From assembly GCA_035565675.1 (NCBI GenBank), contig DATMSA010000091.1, forward strand, positions 1 through 64,000: 64,000 nucleotides of DNA. The letters are read 5' to 3'. Shown here piece by piece: positions 48,496 through 57,427 of this stretch (position 1 is the stretch's first letter; each line of letters begins with the position of its first letter). A model generated the notes under the pieces. That model had not been told where the DNA came from. It saw nothing but the letters and a program-made list of their open reading frames with translations, and ran no database searches. Origin of the DNA: Capillimicrobium sp035565675. GTDB taxonomy: Bacteria > Actinomycetota > Thermoleophilia > Solirubrobacterales > Solirubrobacteraceae. A program made the position numbers and the translations under genes.

Positions 48496-48933
48496 ATGAG
48501 CGCAGACGAGATCCGCGACCCGCTGCCGGCCTACGACGTGTTCGTCGGGACCTGGGAGACCGAGGCGACGCATCCCGCGACGCCCGGGGTGGTGGTCCGG
48601 GGCGAGGCGACGTTCGAATGGCTGGAGGGCAGGCGGTTCCTGATCCAGCGGGCCCGCAACGACCATCCGGACTTCCCCGACTCGCTGGCGATCATCGGGG
48701 AGGGCGACGACGGGCGGCTGCGGCTGGACTACTACGACTCGCGCGGCGTGCGGCGCGTGTACGGCGTCGCGTTCGACGGCGGGGAGCTGCGCATGTGGCG
48801 CGACGCGCCCGGCTTCGCGCAGCGGTTCGCCGGGCCGCTGCGCGGCGACGCGATCGAGGGGGTGTGGGAGCTGTGCTGCGACGGGACGACCTGGAGCGAC
48901 GACCTGCGGATCACCTACCGGCGGCGGCGATGA
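48496..48933 (+). CDS. DUF1579-like small beta-barrel protein
   Basis: 145 residues. AYDVFVGTWETEATHPATPG at the start, then FEWLEGRRFLIQRARNDHPD, RLDYYDSRGVRRVYGVAFDG and WELCCDGTTWSDDLRITYRR suggest a lipocalin-like barrel as in DUF1579 proteins (GTW near the start, W-L-G-G/E-G-R-F). There is no signal peptide. ATG 48496 precedes the conserved part; an upstream ATG at 48463 overlaps the oxidoreductase stop and would couple translation. Role in the polyamine operon unknown. Confidence 0.65.
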   Translation: MSADEIRDPLPAYDVFVGTWETEATHPATPGVVVRGEATFEWLEGRRFLIQRARNDHPDFPDSLAIIGEGDDGRLRLDYYDSRGVRRVYGVAFDGGELRMWRDAPGFAQRFAGPLRGDAIEGVWELCCDGTTWSDDLRITYRRRR

Positions 48934-49325
48934 CCACCGCCGCTGGCACCATCACGCGCATGGACGCCGACGCGCTGCGCGACTGCTGCCTGGCCTTCGC
49001 CGGGGCCGTCGAGGAGTTCCCGTTCAACGCGGAGACCTCGGTGTTCAAGGTCGCCGGCAAGATGTTCGCGCTCAGCGCGCTGGATCGGGAGCCGCTGGCG
49101 GTGAGCGTCAAGTGCGAGCCCGGGCTGGCCGTCGCGCTGCGCGCCAGCTACGACGCGATCCGTCCCGGCTACCACCTCAACAAGCGCCACTGGAACACGA
49201 TCACGCTCGACGGCAGCCTCGACGACCAGATGGTCTGCGACCTGATCGAGGACTCCTACGACCTCGTGGTGAGCGCGCTGCCCCGGCGCACGCGCCAGGC
49301 GCTGCGCTGGCAGCCGGAGATGTGA
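48930..49325 (+). CDS. MmcQ/YjbR-family DNA-binding-like protein
   Basis: 131 residues. Family features are DADALRDCCLAFAGAVEEFP, FNAETSVFKVAGKMFALSAL, VSVKCEPGLAVALR, GYHLNKRHWNTITLDG and LIEDSYDLVVSALP. The fold resembles the C-terminal domain of CyaY-like/YjbR proteins; function unsettled. ATG 48930 overlaps the previous stop; ATG 48960 (MDADALR) matches the family start better and may be the true one. Confidence 0.85.
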   Translation: MTTAAGTITRMDADALRDCCLAFAGAVEEFPFNAETSVFKVAGKMFALSALDREPLAVSVKCEPGLAVALRASYDAIRPGYHLNKRHWNTITLDGSLDDQMVCDLIEDSYDLVVSALPRRTRQALRWQPEM

Positions 49326-49801
49326 GCGACGCCGGGCTCGTCCTCGTCGGCCTGGCGATCGCGATCGGCATCGCCGGCGTCGTCGTGCCCGTCCTCCCCG
49401 GGGCGCTGCTCGTGTGGGCGGCGATCCTCGTGTGGGCGCTCGCCGAGTCGTCGGCCACCGCGTGGGGCGTGTTCGCGCTGGCGACGGGGGCCGTCGGCGG
49501 CGCGCAGGTCGTCAAGTACCTGGTGCCGGGCCGGCGGCTGCGCGACGCCGGGGTCCCCCGCCGCTCGATGGTCGCCGGCGTCCTGCTGGCGATCGTCGGG
49601 TTCTTCGTCGTCCCCGTCGCCGGCCTGTTCCTCGGCTTCCCGCTGGGCGTCTACCTCGAGGAGCGCCGGCGCCTGCGCGCGCACGCGGCGGCGTGGGCGT
49701 CGACGAAGCACGCGCTGCGCGCGGTCGGCCTGTCGATCGCGATCGAGCTCGCCGCCGCGCTCGTGGCGGCCACCGCCTGGCTGATCGCCGTGCTCGCCTG
49801 A
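49322..49801 (+). CDS. DUF456 membrane protein
   Basis: 159 residues. Glycine-rich membrane helices at about 4-24, 29-45, 75-100 and 138-157. VLVGLAIAIGIAGVVVPVLPG at the start and FFVVPVAGLFLGFPLGVYLEE are the DUF456 hallmark (P-V-x-P-G and G-x-x-x-G-F/P-L-G). GTG 49322 overlaps the MmcQ stop as GTGA. It is the last gene of the overlapping run. Unknown function. Confidence 0.85.
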   Translation: MSDAGLVLVGLAIAIGIAGVVVPVLPGALLVWAAILVWALAESSATAWGVFALATGAVGGAQVVKYLVPGRRLRDAGVPRRSMVAGVLLAIVGFFVVPVAGLFLGFPLGVYLEERRRLRAHAAAWASTKHALRAVGLSIAIELAAALVAATAWLIAVLA

Positions 49802-49835
49802 GCGCCCGTGGACGGCCGCCGCCGCAGCGGCGACG

Positions 49836-50261
49836 ATGTGCGCCATGCCGCAGCGTGCCCACGGTGACCTGCTGGCCGGCGAGGTCGGCGAGCTCGTCGG
49901 CGTGCCCGGCACGACGATCGGCCAGTGGGCGCGGCGCGGGCTGATCCGCTCCTCGCGCTCGGACGGCGAGCCGCGCCGCTACAGCGTCGAGGACGTCGCC
50001 GAGGCGGCGATCGTCGCCGAGCTGCTGCAGCGGGGCGTCCCCCACGCCGCGATCCACCGGGCGATCGAGCGCCTCGCCGGAGCCGGGTCGTCGTGGCCGC
50101 TCAGCGACGCGTGGCTGGCCACCACCGAGGACCCGCGGCCGCGGATCGCGCTGCGCGACGACGGCGAGGTGTACCTGCTCGACGCCCGCGGCTGGCAGCG
50201 CGTCGCGGTGGTGCCGCCGCTGCGCGAGGTGCGCCTGCGGCTGCGCCACGTCGCGGCCTAG
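49836..50261 (+). CDS. MerR-type helix-turn-helix regulator
   Basis: 141 residues. The winged HTH is AGEVGELVGVPGTTIGQWARRGLIRSS, with wing PRRYSVEDVAEAAIVAELLQ. The C-terminal part is a short beta segment rather than the long dimerisation helix of classical MerR. Effector unknown. ATG 49836 is used; ATG 49845 is possible. The stop overlaps the convergent coiled-coil gene by 4 bases. Confidence 0.7.
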   Translation: MCAMPQRAHGDLLAGEVGELVGVPGTTIGQWARRGLIRSSRSDGEPRRYSVEDVAEAAIVAELLQRGVPHAAIHRAIERLAGAGSSWPLSDAWLATTEDPRPRIALRDDGEVYLLDARGWQRVAVVPPLREVRLRLRHVAA

Positions 50262-53200
50262 GCCCCGGGCAGCCCCTGCGCGCGATCGAACCAGCCGTGC
50301 AGCAGCGCGACCGGATGGCCCTCGCCGGTGAGCAGGATGCGCTCGTCGGCCGGCAGGTGGCAGCGGGCGAGGAACGGCAGGACCGCCTCGCCGCGGATCG
50401 CGATCGTCGCGGCCGGCGGCTCGGCCCGCTCGGCCGGCGGCGGCCCGACCGCGAGCGGCTGCCCCTCGCGGACCTCGACCTCGATCGGATCGCCGTCGGT
50501 GACCTCGTACACGACGCTGAACCGGTGGCCGCGCGTCCAGTCGGGGTCGACCGCGGCGGCCAGCACCGCGAGCACGAGCTCGGGCGCGGGCTTGGCGCCG
50601 CGCTCGAACAGGCGCGCGAGGTCGGTGGGCGCGCGGCGCGCGCGCAGCAGCGGGCGCAGACGCCGGCGGCGGCCCTCGATGCGCACGCCGGGCAGCTTGC
50701 GGCGCGCGCCGCCGCCGACGAGCGGCGCGAGCGCGGCGGCACTGCCGGACACCCGCACGTCGACCTCGGCGGACCCGGGGACGTTCTCGCGGCTGACCGC
50801 GACCCGGTCGCGATCCACGCCGACCGCGTAGGTGCCGCGCCCGCCGATCGTCAGCGCGTAGCGCACCGGCTTGCGCAGCAGGCCGGCCTGGCCGGGCAGC
50901 AGCGCGACGACGAGGTCGGCGGCGAGCGCCTCGTCGCGTTCGGCCAGCGCGACGATCGCCGGCGTCAGCCAGCCGGTGAGACGCCGCTCGGACGGGTGCA
51001 CGAAGCGGGCCGGGAGCGCGCGCGAGCCGGGCGGCGGTGCGAGCAGGCCGCTGCGCGCCAGCCCGTAGCCGGACGACGGCACGCCGACGCGCCGCGCGGG
51101 CTCCGCGGCTGGCTCGGGTTCGGGAGCGGGCGCGGCCGGGGCGTCCTCCGGCGCGGCGTCCTCGGGCGCGGCGTCCTCGGGCGCGGCGTCCTCGGGCACG
51201 GCGTCCTCCGGCGCGGCGTCCTGCGGCGCGGCGTCCGCGTCGTCCTCCGACGCCCCCGCCTCGTCCTCGCGCTCGACCTTCAGCCGCGCCTCGGCGGCCT
51301 CGAGGTCCTGCACCAGCCGGCCCGCCTGCTCGCGCAGCGCGGCGGCCTCCTCGGACTCCGCGTGCCGGGCGGCCAGGGCCTCCTGGGCGGCCGCCAGCTC
51401 ACGGCGCGTCTGCTCCAGCTCGGTGCGCGCGAGCACGTCGGCGACGAGCGATCCCGTCGTCGCGGACGCCCCGCGCTCGCGCTCCGCGGCGAGCTCGGCC
51501 TCAACGACCTCGCGCGCCATCCGCTCCTCGTCGAGTCGCGCGCGCAGCGTCGCGACCTCGGCGTCGATGCGGTCGGCCAGCTCGGCGAGCCGGCGGTCGA
51601 AGCCCTCGCGCAGCGTGCCGGCCGCCTCGCGCACGTCGGCGACCAGCGCGCCCAGCGCCGCGTCGCGCTCGGCCTCGCCCTCGGCGGCCGCTCGCAGGCG
51701 CTCCGCGTCGGCCTCGGCCGCCGCCAGCGCGGCGGCGAGGCGCCCGCGCTCGGCCTCGGCCTCGGCCAGCGCCGCGGCCAGCCGCTCGCGCTCGTCGGCC
51801 GCCCGGTCGAGGTCGGCGGCGATCTCCAGCTTCACGGTCTCGGCGGCGGCGTGCGCGGCGTCGCGCTCGGCCAGCGCCGCGTCGCGCTCCGCGAGCGCCG
51901 CGTCGCGGTCGCGCTCGGCCTCGGCCAGCCGCGCCTCGAGCTGCGCGCCCGCCGCGGCGAGCCGCTCGCGCAGCGGCGCCGCGAGCGCCTCGATCTCGGC
52001 GACCTGCGCCTCGAACGCGCGCCGCTCCTGGGCGATGCGCGCCGACAGGCCGGCCTCGAGCTCGGCGACCTCGCGGCCGAAGCGCTCGCGCAGCCGATCC
52101 AACTCCACGTTCAGCGCGGCCTCGGCCTCGTAGCGCCGCCGGCGCTCCTCCTCCAGGCGGCCCTGCAGCTCGGTCGCCTCGCGGCGGACCAGCGCCACGG
52201 TCTCCTCGGCCTCGCGCAGCGCCGCGGCGCCCGCCTGCTGCGCGGCCCGCGCGCCGTCGAGCTCGGCCTGCGACCGGGCCAGGTCGCCGCGCAGCCGCTC
52301 CAGCTCCGCGGTGCGCACCGCCAGCTCGCCCTGCGCCTCGCGCAGCGCCGCCCGCGCCACCTGGTCGTCGCCAGCGCGCTCGCGCACGTCGGACAGCGTC
52401 CGGCGCACCTCGTCGAGCTCGGCCTGCAGCGCCGTGCGCCGCTCCAGCTCGCGCTCGAGCTGCGCGACGGTCGCCTCGACGTCGGCCACGCGCTCGCCCT
52501 GGCGGGCCAGCCGCGACTCCGCCTCCGCCCGCGCCTCGCGCTCGCGCTCCAGCCGGCGCGCCAGGTCCTCCGCCTCGCCGGCGAGCCGGTCGAGCTCCTC
52601 GCGGGCCCGCGCCTCGCCCGCGCGCTCGGCCGCCGCCCGGGCCGCCGCCGCGGCCTGCTGGGCCTCGGCCGCCTCGCGGCGGATCGCGTCCATCTCCGCG
52701 CCCAGCGCCTCGGCGTGCTCCTCGGCCGCCCGCGCCCGCGCCTCGAGCCGCTCGCGCTCCCGGCGCACCGACGCGCGGATCGCGTCGCGCTCGCCCTCGG
52801 CCTCGACGCGCACACGCCGCTCGGCCTCCTCGCGCTGCTCGGCCGCGCGCAGCCGGGCGGTCGCCTGGTCGCGCTCGGCCAGCGCGGAGCGCAGCCGCGC
52901 CTCGAGGTGGTCGAGCTGGGTCTCGAGCGTCGCCGCCGTCGCCTCGGCCGCCTGCGCGCGGCGCACGAGCGCCTCGCCGGCCTGCCCCTCGCGGGCGGCC
53001 CGGCGCTGGGCCAGCACCGCGGGATCGACGACCGTCGCCGGCGGCGGCGCGAGCCGCTCGTCGGCCGGGCCCGGCGACGCCGCCGGCAGCGGCACCCGGC
53101 GGTCGCCGAACGCCAGCGCCAGGCTCGCCGACAGGCGCGACCGCAGCTCCACCGGCACGGCGAACGAGCCGCGCCACGACCCGGCCTCGGTCAGGCCGGC

Positions 53201-53392
53201 GGCCGTGAGCGGGAACCGCCGCGCGTCGCCGCGCTCGTCGACCACCACGAGCGCCAGGTCGGGAGGCGCCCCGCCCCGCCAGCGGCCGCACACGCGGACC
53301 TCGAGCGCCTCGGGCGTCGAGGGCAGCCACTCGACGCGCTCGATCTCGAGCGGGGAGTCCACGGACGGTCCGTCGGGCGAGGGAGCGCTCAC
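50258..53392 (-). CDS. Very long coiled-coil protein with N-terminal beta domain and C-terminal SCP2-like domain
   Basis: 1044 residues. Residues about 1-100 form a beta-rich domain (VRVCGRWRGGAPPDLALVVV). About 120-690 is one near-continuous Ala/Glu/Arg coiled coil of heptads. About 690-760 is an acidic Pro/Ala linker with six copies of a 15-base repeat giving PEDAA/PEDAV units. From about 800 the sequence turns globular: RKPVRYALTIGGRGTYAVGV, then SAEVDVRVSGSAAALAPLVG, resembling the SCP2 sterol-carrier fold, and ending VALLHGWFDRAQG. There is no signal peptide or membrane segment. It may be a structural scaffold or cell-envelope-associated filament; I do not recognise a named family. Confidence 0.8.
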   Translation of the reverse strand: MSAPSPDGPSVDSPLEIERVEWLPSTPEALEVRVCGRWRGGAPPDLALVVVDERGDARRFPLTAAGLTEAGSWRGSFAVPVELRSRLSASLALAFGDRRVPLPAASPGPADERLAPPPATVVDPAVLAQRRAAREGQAGEALVRRAQAAEATAATLETQLDHLEARLRSALAERDQATARLRAAEQREEAERRVRVEAEGERDAIRASVRRERERLEARARAAEEHAEALGAEMDAIRREAAEAQQAAAAARAAAERAGEARAREELDRLAGEAEDLARRLEREREARAEAESRLARQGERVADVEATVAQLERELERRTALQAELDEVRRTLSDVRERAGDDQVARAALREAQGELAVRTAELERLRGDLARSQAELDGARAAQQAGAAALREAEETVALVRREATELQGRLEEERRRRYEAEAALNVELDRLRERFGREVAELEAGLSARIAQERRAFEAQVAEIEALAAPLRERLAAAGAQLEARLAEAERDRDAALAERDAALAERDAAHAAAETVKLEIAADLDRAADERERLAAALAEAEAERGRLAAALAAAEADAERLRAAAEGEAERDAALGALVADVREAAGTLREGFDRRLAELADRIDAEVATLRARLDEERMAREVVEAELAAERERGASATTGSLVADVLARTELEQTRRELAAAQEALAARHAESEEAAALREQAGRLVQDLEAAEARLKVEREDEAGASEDDADAAPQDAAPEDAVPEDAAPEDAAPEDAAPEDAPAAPAPEPEPAAEPARRVGVPSSGYGLARSGLLAPPPGSRALPARFVHPSERRLTGWLTPAIVALAERDEALAADLVVALLPGQAGLLRKPVRYALTIGGRGTYAVGVDRDRVAVSRENVPGSAEVDVRVSGSAAALAPLVGGGARRKLPGVRIEGRRRRLRPLLRARRAPTDLARLFERGAKPAPELVLAVLAAAVDPDWTRGHRFSVVYEVTDGDPIEVEVREGQPLAVGPPPAERAEPPAATIAIRGEAVLPFLARCHLPADERILLTGEGHPVALLHGWFDRAQGLPGA
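51141..51230. repeat. Six tandem 15-base repeats in the coiled-coil protein gene
   Basis: Units of GCGTCCTCSGGCGCG (S = C or G) with one or two substitutions, in frame, giving (A/P)EDA-type pentapeptides on the minus strand. Such arrays change copy number by slippage, so the linker length probably varies between strains. Confidence 0.85.
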
Positions 53393-53473
53393 GGGTGCGA
53401 GCGTACGCGCCCGCGCGGACGGGACGGTGCGGCGGCGAACGATCCCGCGCGATCCGCCGCGCGGCGCCCGCCG

Positions 53474-53635
53474 CTAGGCCTCGCCGCCCCCGCCGATCGC
53501 GCGCTTGGCGGCCACGCCGGCGACGACGAGGCCGCCCACGACGACCCCGGCGACCACCGCGGTCCGCGCCCCGTTGCGGTGGAAGTAGAGCTTCAGGGCC
53601 TTCCAGGTCACCCGGCCGAGCAGGTTGTAGAACAT
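53474..53635 (-). CDS. 53-residue single-pass membrane protein
   Basis: ATG 53635 to TAG 53474 encodes MFYNLLGRVTWKALKLYFHR, then a Val/Gly/Ala membrane helix (TAVVAGVVVGGLVVAGVAA), then KRAIGGGGEA. The pattern of a cationic amphipathic start and one membrane helix is common in small actinobacterial membrane proteins. The start lies 3 bases after the argG stop, so its translation is coupled. Function unknown. Confidence 0.6.
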   Translation of the reverse strand: MFYNLLGRVTWKALKLYFHRNGARTAVVAGVVVGGLVVAGVAAKRAIGGGGEA

Positions 53636-53638
53636 GCC

Positions 53639-54970
53639 CTACTCCTGCCCGTCGTCGACGTGGTGCAGTCGCCAGGCCATGCGCGACTGCAGCGACCACA
53701 GCTCGATGAAGCCGGGCGACGCCTGCTGGGAGAACAGGCCGCCGGACTCGGCGAACGTCGCGAGCTGCGCGTCGTAGACCGCGTTGGCGGACTCGCGCGT
53801 CACGACCCGCACCGAGCCCTTGTAGAGCTTCAGCCCGATCGACCCGGTCACGCGTGCGTTCACCGAGTCCATGTAGGCGTCGATGTCCTGGCGCAGCGGC
53901 TCCCACCACAGGCCGGCGTACACGAGGTAGGCCCACTGGCGGTCGAGCTGCGGCTTGAACTGGTTCTGGTGGATCGTCCCGACGAGCCGCTCGAGCTCGT
54001 GGTGGGCGGTCAGCACGAGCGTCGCCGCCGGCACCTCGTAGATGTCGCGGACCTTCAGGCCGACGATCCGGTCCTCGATGTGGTCGACGATCCCGACGCC
54101 GTGCCGCATGCCGATCTCGGCCGCGCGCTCCAGGAGCTCCACGAGCTCCAGCCGCTCGCCGTTCAGCGACACGGGCACGCCCGCCTCGAACCCGATCGTG
54201 ACGATCTCGGGCTCGTCGGGCGCGTCCTCCGGACGGGTGACGAGCTGGAACACGTCGTCGGTCGGCGCGTGCGAGAGGTCCTCGATCCACTTGCCCTCGC
54301 TGGAGCGGCCCCACAGGTTGTCGTCGATCGAGTACGGCGCCGCCTCGGTGCCGCCCTTGACGGGGATGCCGTGCTCGCGGGCGTAGGCGATCTCCTCGTC
54401 GCGGCCCATCGCCCACGAGCGCACCGGGGCGATGATCTTCAGCTCGGGCGCCAGCGTGGCGATCGTCGACTCGATGCGCACCTGGTCGTTGCCCTTGCCG
54501 GTGCAGCCGTGCGCGATCGTGTCGCAGCCCGACCTGCGCGCGTACTCGACGGCGAGCTTGGCGATCAGCGGCCGGCCGAGCGCGGTGAACAGCGGGTAGC
54601 CGGCGCCGTAGATCGCGTTGGCCTTGATCGCGGGGACGACGAAGTCGTGGGCGAACTCCTCGCGCGCGTCGACCGTGTGCGTCTCGACCGCGCCGAGCAT
54701 GCGCGCCTTGCCCTCGACGACGTCGTAGTCCTCGCCGGGCTGGCCCAGGTTGACGGTGAGCGTGACGATCTCGGCGTCGTACTCCTCCTGGATCCACTTC
54801 AGCATCACGCTGGTGTCCAGGCCGCCGGAGTAGAGCAGCAGGACGCGGTTGACCTCGTGGTGGTCGGCCTCGTACGACGCCGTCGCCTGAGCGCGCATGC
54901 GCTCGGTGGCCTGCGGAAGCGGGATCGTGTGGGCGGAGGTGTGAGCGGCGGAGGTGGGAGCGTCGGACAT
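53639..54970 (-). CDS. argG: Argininosuccinate synthase
   Basis: 443 residues. It joins citrulline and aspartate using ATP. The P-loop is VLLLYSGGLDTSVMLKW (about 43-59); GCTGKGNDQVRIESTIA and GLWWEPLRQDIDAYMDS are conserved. It is the shorter common subtype with an additional N-terminal extension of about 40 residues rich in Ala/His/Thr; an internal ATG (MRAQATAS, residue 25) could be the real start. argH is not beside it. A secreted-protein gene separates it from argD. Confidence 0.95.
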   Translation of the reverse strand: MSDAPTSAAHTSAHTIPLPQATERMRAQATASYEADHHEVNRVLLLYSGGLDTSVMLKWIQEEYDAEIVTLTVNLGQPGEDYDVVEGKARMLGAVETHTVDAREEFAHDFVVPAIKANAIYGAGYPLFTALGRPLIAKLAVEYARRSGCDTIAHGCTGKGNDQVRIESTIATLAPELKIIAPVRSWAMGRDEEIAYAREHGIPVKGGTEAAPYSIDDNLWGRSSEGKWIEDLSHAPTDDVFQLVTRPEDAPDEPEIVTIGFEAGVPVSLNGERLELVELLERAAEIGMRHGVGIVDHIEDRIVGLKVRDIYEVPAATLVLTAHHELERLVGTIHQNQFKPQLDRQWAYLVYAGLWWEPLRQDIDAYMDSVNARVTGSIGLKLYKGSVRVVTRESANAVYDAQLATFAESGGLFSQQASPGFIELWSLQSRMAWRLHHVDDGQE

Positions 54971-55006
54971 GGCGGCCCCGGAGAGTATCCGGCCGCCCCG
55001 CGCGGC

Positions 55007-55381
55007 TCAGGCCTCGATCCGCAGCGTCGTGTCGCGGCGGACGTACAGGGCCGAGCCGTCCTCGCCGCTCTCGCAGCGCAGGCGCGCCACCACGCGCCAC
55101 ACGCCGGTCCCGACGGCGGCCGCCCGCGGCGCCCAGCGGTGGCGGAACGTGCCGTCGCGGCGCGTGCGCACGCGCCCGATCCCGTACGTGTCGCGCCCGG
55201 CGCGCAGCGTCAGGCTCACCGTGCGCGAACAGGACTCGAACACCGGCCAGCCGCCGCCGCGGAACAGCACCTCGTCGCCGTAGGCGACCCGCGCCGGCGA
55301 CACCATCAGCCGCGGCGCCGCGCTCGCCGGCGCCGCCGCCGCGCCCGCGAGGACCAGCACGCACACCAGGACCCGCCGCAT
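55007..55381 (-). CDS. Hypothetical secreted protein
   Basis: 124 residues. A signal peptide (MRRVLVCVLVLAGAAAAPAS, cleavage near ASA-APR) precedes an immunoglobulin-like all-beta domain (RLMVSPARVAYGDEVLFRGG, then ESCSRTVSLTLRAG) with two Cys that could pair. ATG 55381 has AAGG 8 bases upstream; ATG 55399 is possible. It interrupts the arginine cluster between argD and argG. No family recognised. Confidence 0.65.
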   Translation of the reverse strand: MRRVLVCVLVLAGAAAAPASAAPRLMVSPARVAYGDEVLFRGGGWPVFESCSRTVSLTLRAGRDTYGIGRVRTRRDGTFRHRWAPRAAAVGTGVWRVVARLRCESGEDGSALYVRRDTTLRIEA

Positions 55382-55424
55382 GGCGGCAGCCTTGCGCATC
55401 GCGCCCCCGCGCGTCCAGCGCGAG

Positions 55425-56579
55425 CTACAACAGCGCGCCCAGACGGGCGACGGCCTCGTCGATCTCGTCCTCGGTGACGACGAGCGGCGGCAGCAGCCGG
55501 ATCGTCCGCGGGCCGGTCGCGTTGACGACGAGCCGCTGCTCCAGCAGCGCGCGCGTCGCGATGTCCGGCGCGGTGGGCCCGTCGTCGACGACGAGGTCGA
55601 ACGCGTTCATCAGCCCGCGCCCGCGCACGGTCGCCACGCGCGGCAGCTCCTCCAGGCGGCCGCGCAGGTGCTCGCCGAGCGCGCGCACGCGCGCCAGCAG
55701 CGCCGGGTCGTCGAGGACGTCGAAGGCGGCGAGCGCGGCGGCGGCCACGACCGGCCCGCCGGCGAACGTCGAGCCGTGGTCGCCGGGCGCGAACACCGTC
55801 GACAGCCGCTCGCCCGTCACGAGCGCTCCGATCGGCAGGCCGCCGCCGAGCGCCTTCGCGGTCGTGAGCGCGTCGGGGACGACCGGCGTCTGCTCGTAGC
55901 CCCACAGCGACCCGGTGCGGCCCATGCCGGTCTGCACCTCGTCGAACACGAGCGCGGCGCCGACGCGGTCGCACGCCTCGCGCGCGGCGACGAGCACGTC
56001 GTCACCGACGATCAGCACCCCGCTCTCGCCTTGGATGACCTCCATGACGACCGCCGCCGTGTTCTCGTCGACCGCGTCGCGCACGGCGTCGACGGTCGCC
56101 GGCACCGGCCGGAAGCCGGGCACCAGCGGGGCGAACGGCGCCTGCTTGGACTCCTGCGGCGTCGCGCTCAGCGCCCCGTACGTGCGCCCGTGGAAGCCGT
56201 TGTGCAGCACGACGACGTCGCCGCCCGGCCTGGCCTTGCGCACGAGCTTCAGCGCCGCCTCGTTGGCCTCCGCGCCCGAGTTGCAGAAGAACACGCCGCC
56301 GCCCAGCGACGACTCGGCCAGCCGGTCGGCCAGCCGCACCATCGGCGCCGTGTAGAAGAGGTTGCTGACGTGCATGAGCCGGCCCGCCTGCTCGCGGACG
56401 GCCTCGACGACCCGCGGGTGGCAGTGGCCGACCGAGGAGACGGAGATGCCGCACAGGAAGTCCAGGTACTCGTTGCCGTCGCGGTCCCACAGGCGCGTCC
56501 CCGCCCCGCGCTCGAACTCGACCGGGAAGCGGGCGTAGGTGGGCAGCAGGTGGTGGGCGTCCTGGGCGGCTGGGCTCAT
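55425..56579 (-). CDS. argD: Acetylornithine aminotransferase
   Basis: 384-residue class III PLP aminotransferase. FFCNSGAEANEAALKLVRKA (about 98-117), HGRTYGALSATP, VFDEVQTGMGRTG (about 209-221) and PLP-Lys in TTAKALGGGLPIGA (near 238) are intact. It transaminates N-acetylglutamate semialdehyde in arginine synthesis. ATG 56579 overlaps the argB stop (ATGA). argF and argR, often next, are not here. Confidence 0.95.
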   Translation of the reverse strand: MSPAAQDAHHLLPTYARFPVEFERGAGTRLWDRDGNEYLDFLCGISVSSVGHCHPRVVEAVREQAGRLMHVSNLFYTAPMVRLADRLAESSLGGGVFFCNSGAEANEAALKLVRKARPGGDVVVLHNGFHGRTYGALSATPQESKQAPFAPLVPGFRPVPATVDAVRDAVDENTAAVVMEVIQGESGVLIVGDDVLVAAREACDRVGAALVFDEVQTGMGRTGSLWGYEQTPVVPDALTTAKALGGGLPIGALVTGERLSTVFAPGDHGSTFAGGPVVAAAALAAFDVLDDPALLARVRALGEHLRGRLEELPRVATVRGRGLMNAFDLVVDDGPTAPDIATRALLEQRLVVNATGPRTIRLLPPLVVTEDEIDEAVARLGALL

Positions 56580-57427
56580 CTGGCGGGTCCGATCTTCGTG
56601 CCGATGCCGGCGTGGGTGAACAGCTCGAGCAGGAGGGAGTGCGGCAGGCGGCCGTCGATGATGTAGGCGTTGTCGACGCCGCCGTGGATCGCGTCCAGGC
56701 ACGCCTGCAGCTTGGGGCGCATGCCGCCGGCGATCGACGGCAGCGCCGCCTCGACCTCGTCGGCGGTCGCCTCGCTCACCAGCGACTCGGGGTCGTCGGG
56801 ATCGCGCAGCCAGCCGCGCACGTCGGTGAGGAACAGCACCTTGTAGGCGCCCATCGCGCGCGCCACCGCGCTGGCGGCGGCGTCGGCGTTGACGTTGTAG
56901 GAGTTGCCGTCCTCGTCGGCGCCGACCGAGGCGATCACCGGGATGTAGTCCTGGGCGACGTGGCGGAGCACGTCGACGTCGACGCGCTGGATCTCCCCCA
57001 CGAACCCGATGTCCTCGCCGCCCGGCGCGCGCTGGCGGCGGACCCGGAAGAGGTTGCCGTCGTCGCCCGACAGCCCCACCGCGGCCTGCCCGTGGCGGTT
57101 GATCCGCAGCACGATGTCCTTGTTGACCTTGCCGACGAGCACCATCTTGGCCACCTCGACGGTCTCGGCGCTGCTCACCCGCAGGCCGCCGACGAACTCG
57201 ACGGGCATGCCGAGCCGCTCCATGTAACTGGTGATGTCGGGCCCGCCGCCGTGCACGACGATCGGGTTCATGCCGACGTACTTGAGCAGCACCACGTCGC
57301 GCGCGAACTCCTCGCGCAGCTCGGGGTCCTCCATGGCGGCGCCGCCGTACTTGATGACGACCGTGCGGCCGTGGAACTCCCGGATGTAGGGGAGCGCCTC
57401 CAGGAGCGTCGCTACGTCTCGCGTCAC
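56576..57427 (-). CDS. argB: Acetylglutamate kinase
   Basis: 283 residues. VVIKYGGAAMEDPELREEFA (about 23-42) and PIVVHGGGPDITSYMERLG (about 55-73) form the nucleotide and substrate sites; VNADAAASAVARAMGAYKV and GGMRPKLQACLDAIHGGV follow. It phosphorylates N-acetylglutamate and is usually the feedback-controlled step. GTG 57427 overlaps the argJ stop. Confidence 0.96.
   Translation of the reverse strand: MTRDVATLLEALPYIREFHGRTVVIKYGGAAMEDPELREEFARDVVLLKYVGMNPIVVHGGGPDITSYMERLGMPVEFVGGLRVSSAETVEVAKMVLVGKVNKDIVLRINRHGQAAVGLSGDDGNLFRVRRQRAPGGEDIGFVGEIQRVDVDVLRHVAQDYIPVIASVGADEDGNSYNVNADAAASAVARAMGAYKVLFLTDVRGWLRDPDDPESLVSEATADEVEAALPSIAGGMRPKLQACLDAIHGGVDNAYIIDGRLPHSLLLELFTHAGIGTKIGPAR

Noticed and set aside
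49925..55477. A 1850-codon plus-strand open frame
   Set aside because: It runs antisense to the coiled-coil gene and argG and has no domain; long antisense frames are expected at this base composition.
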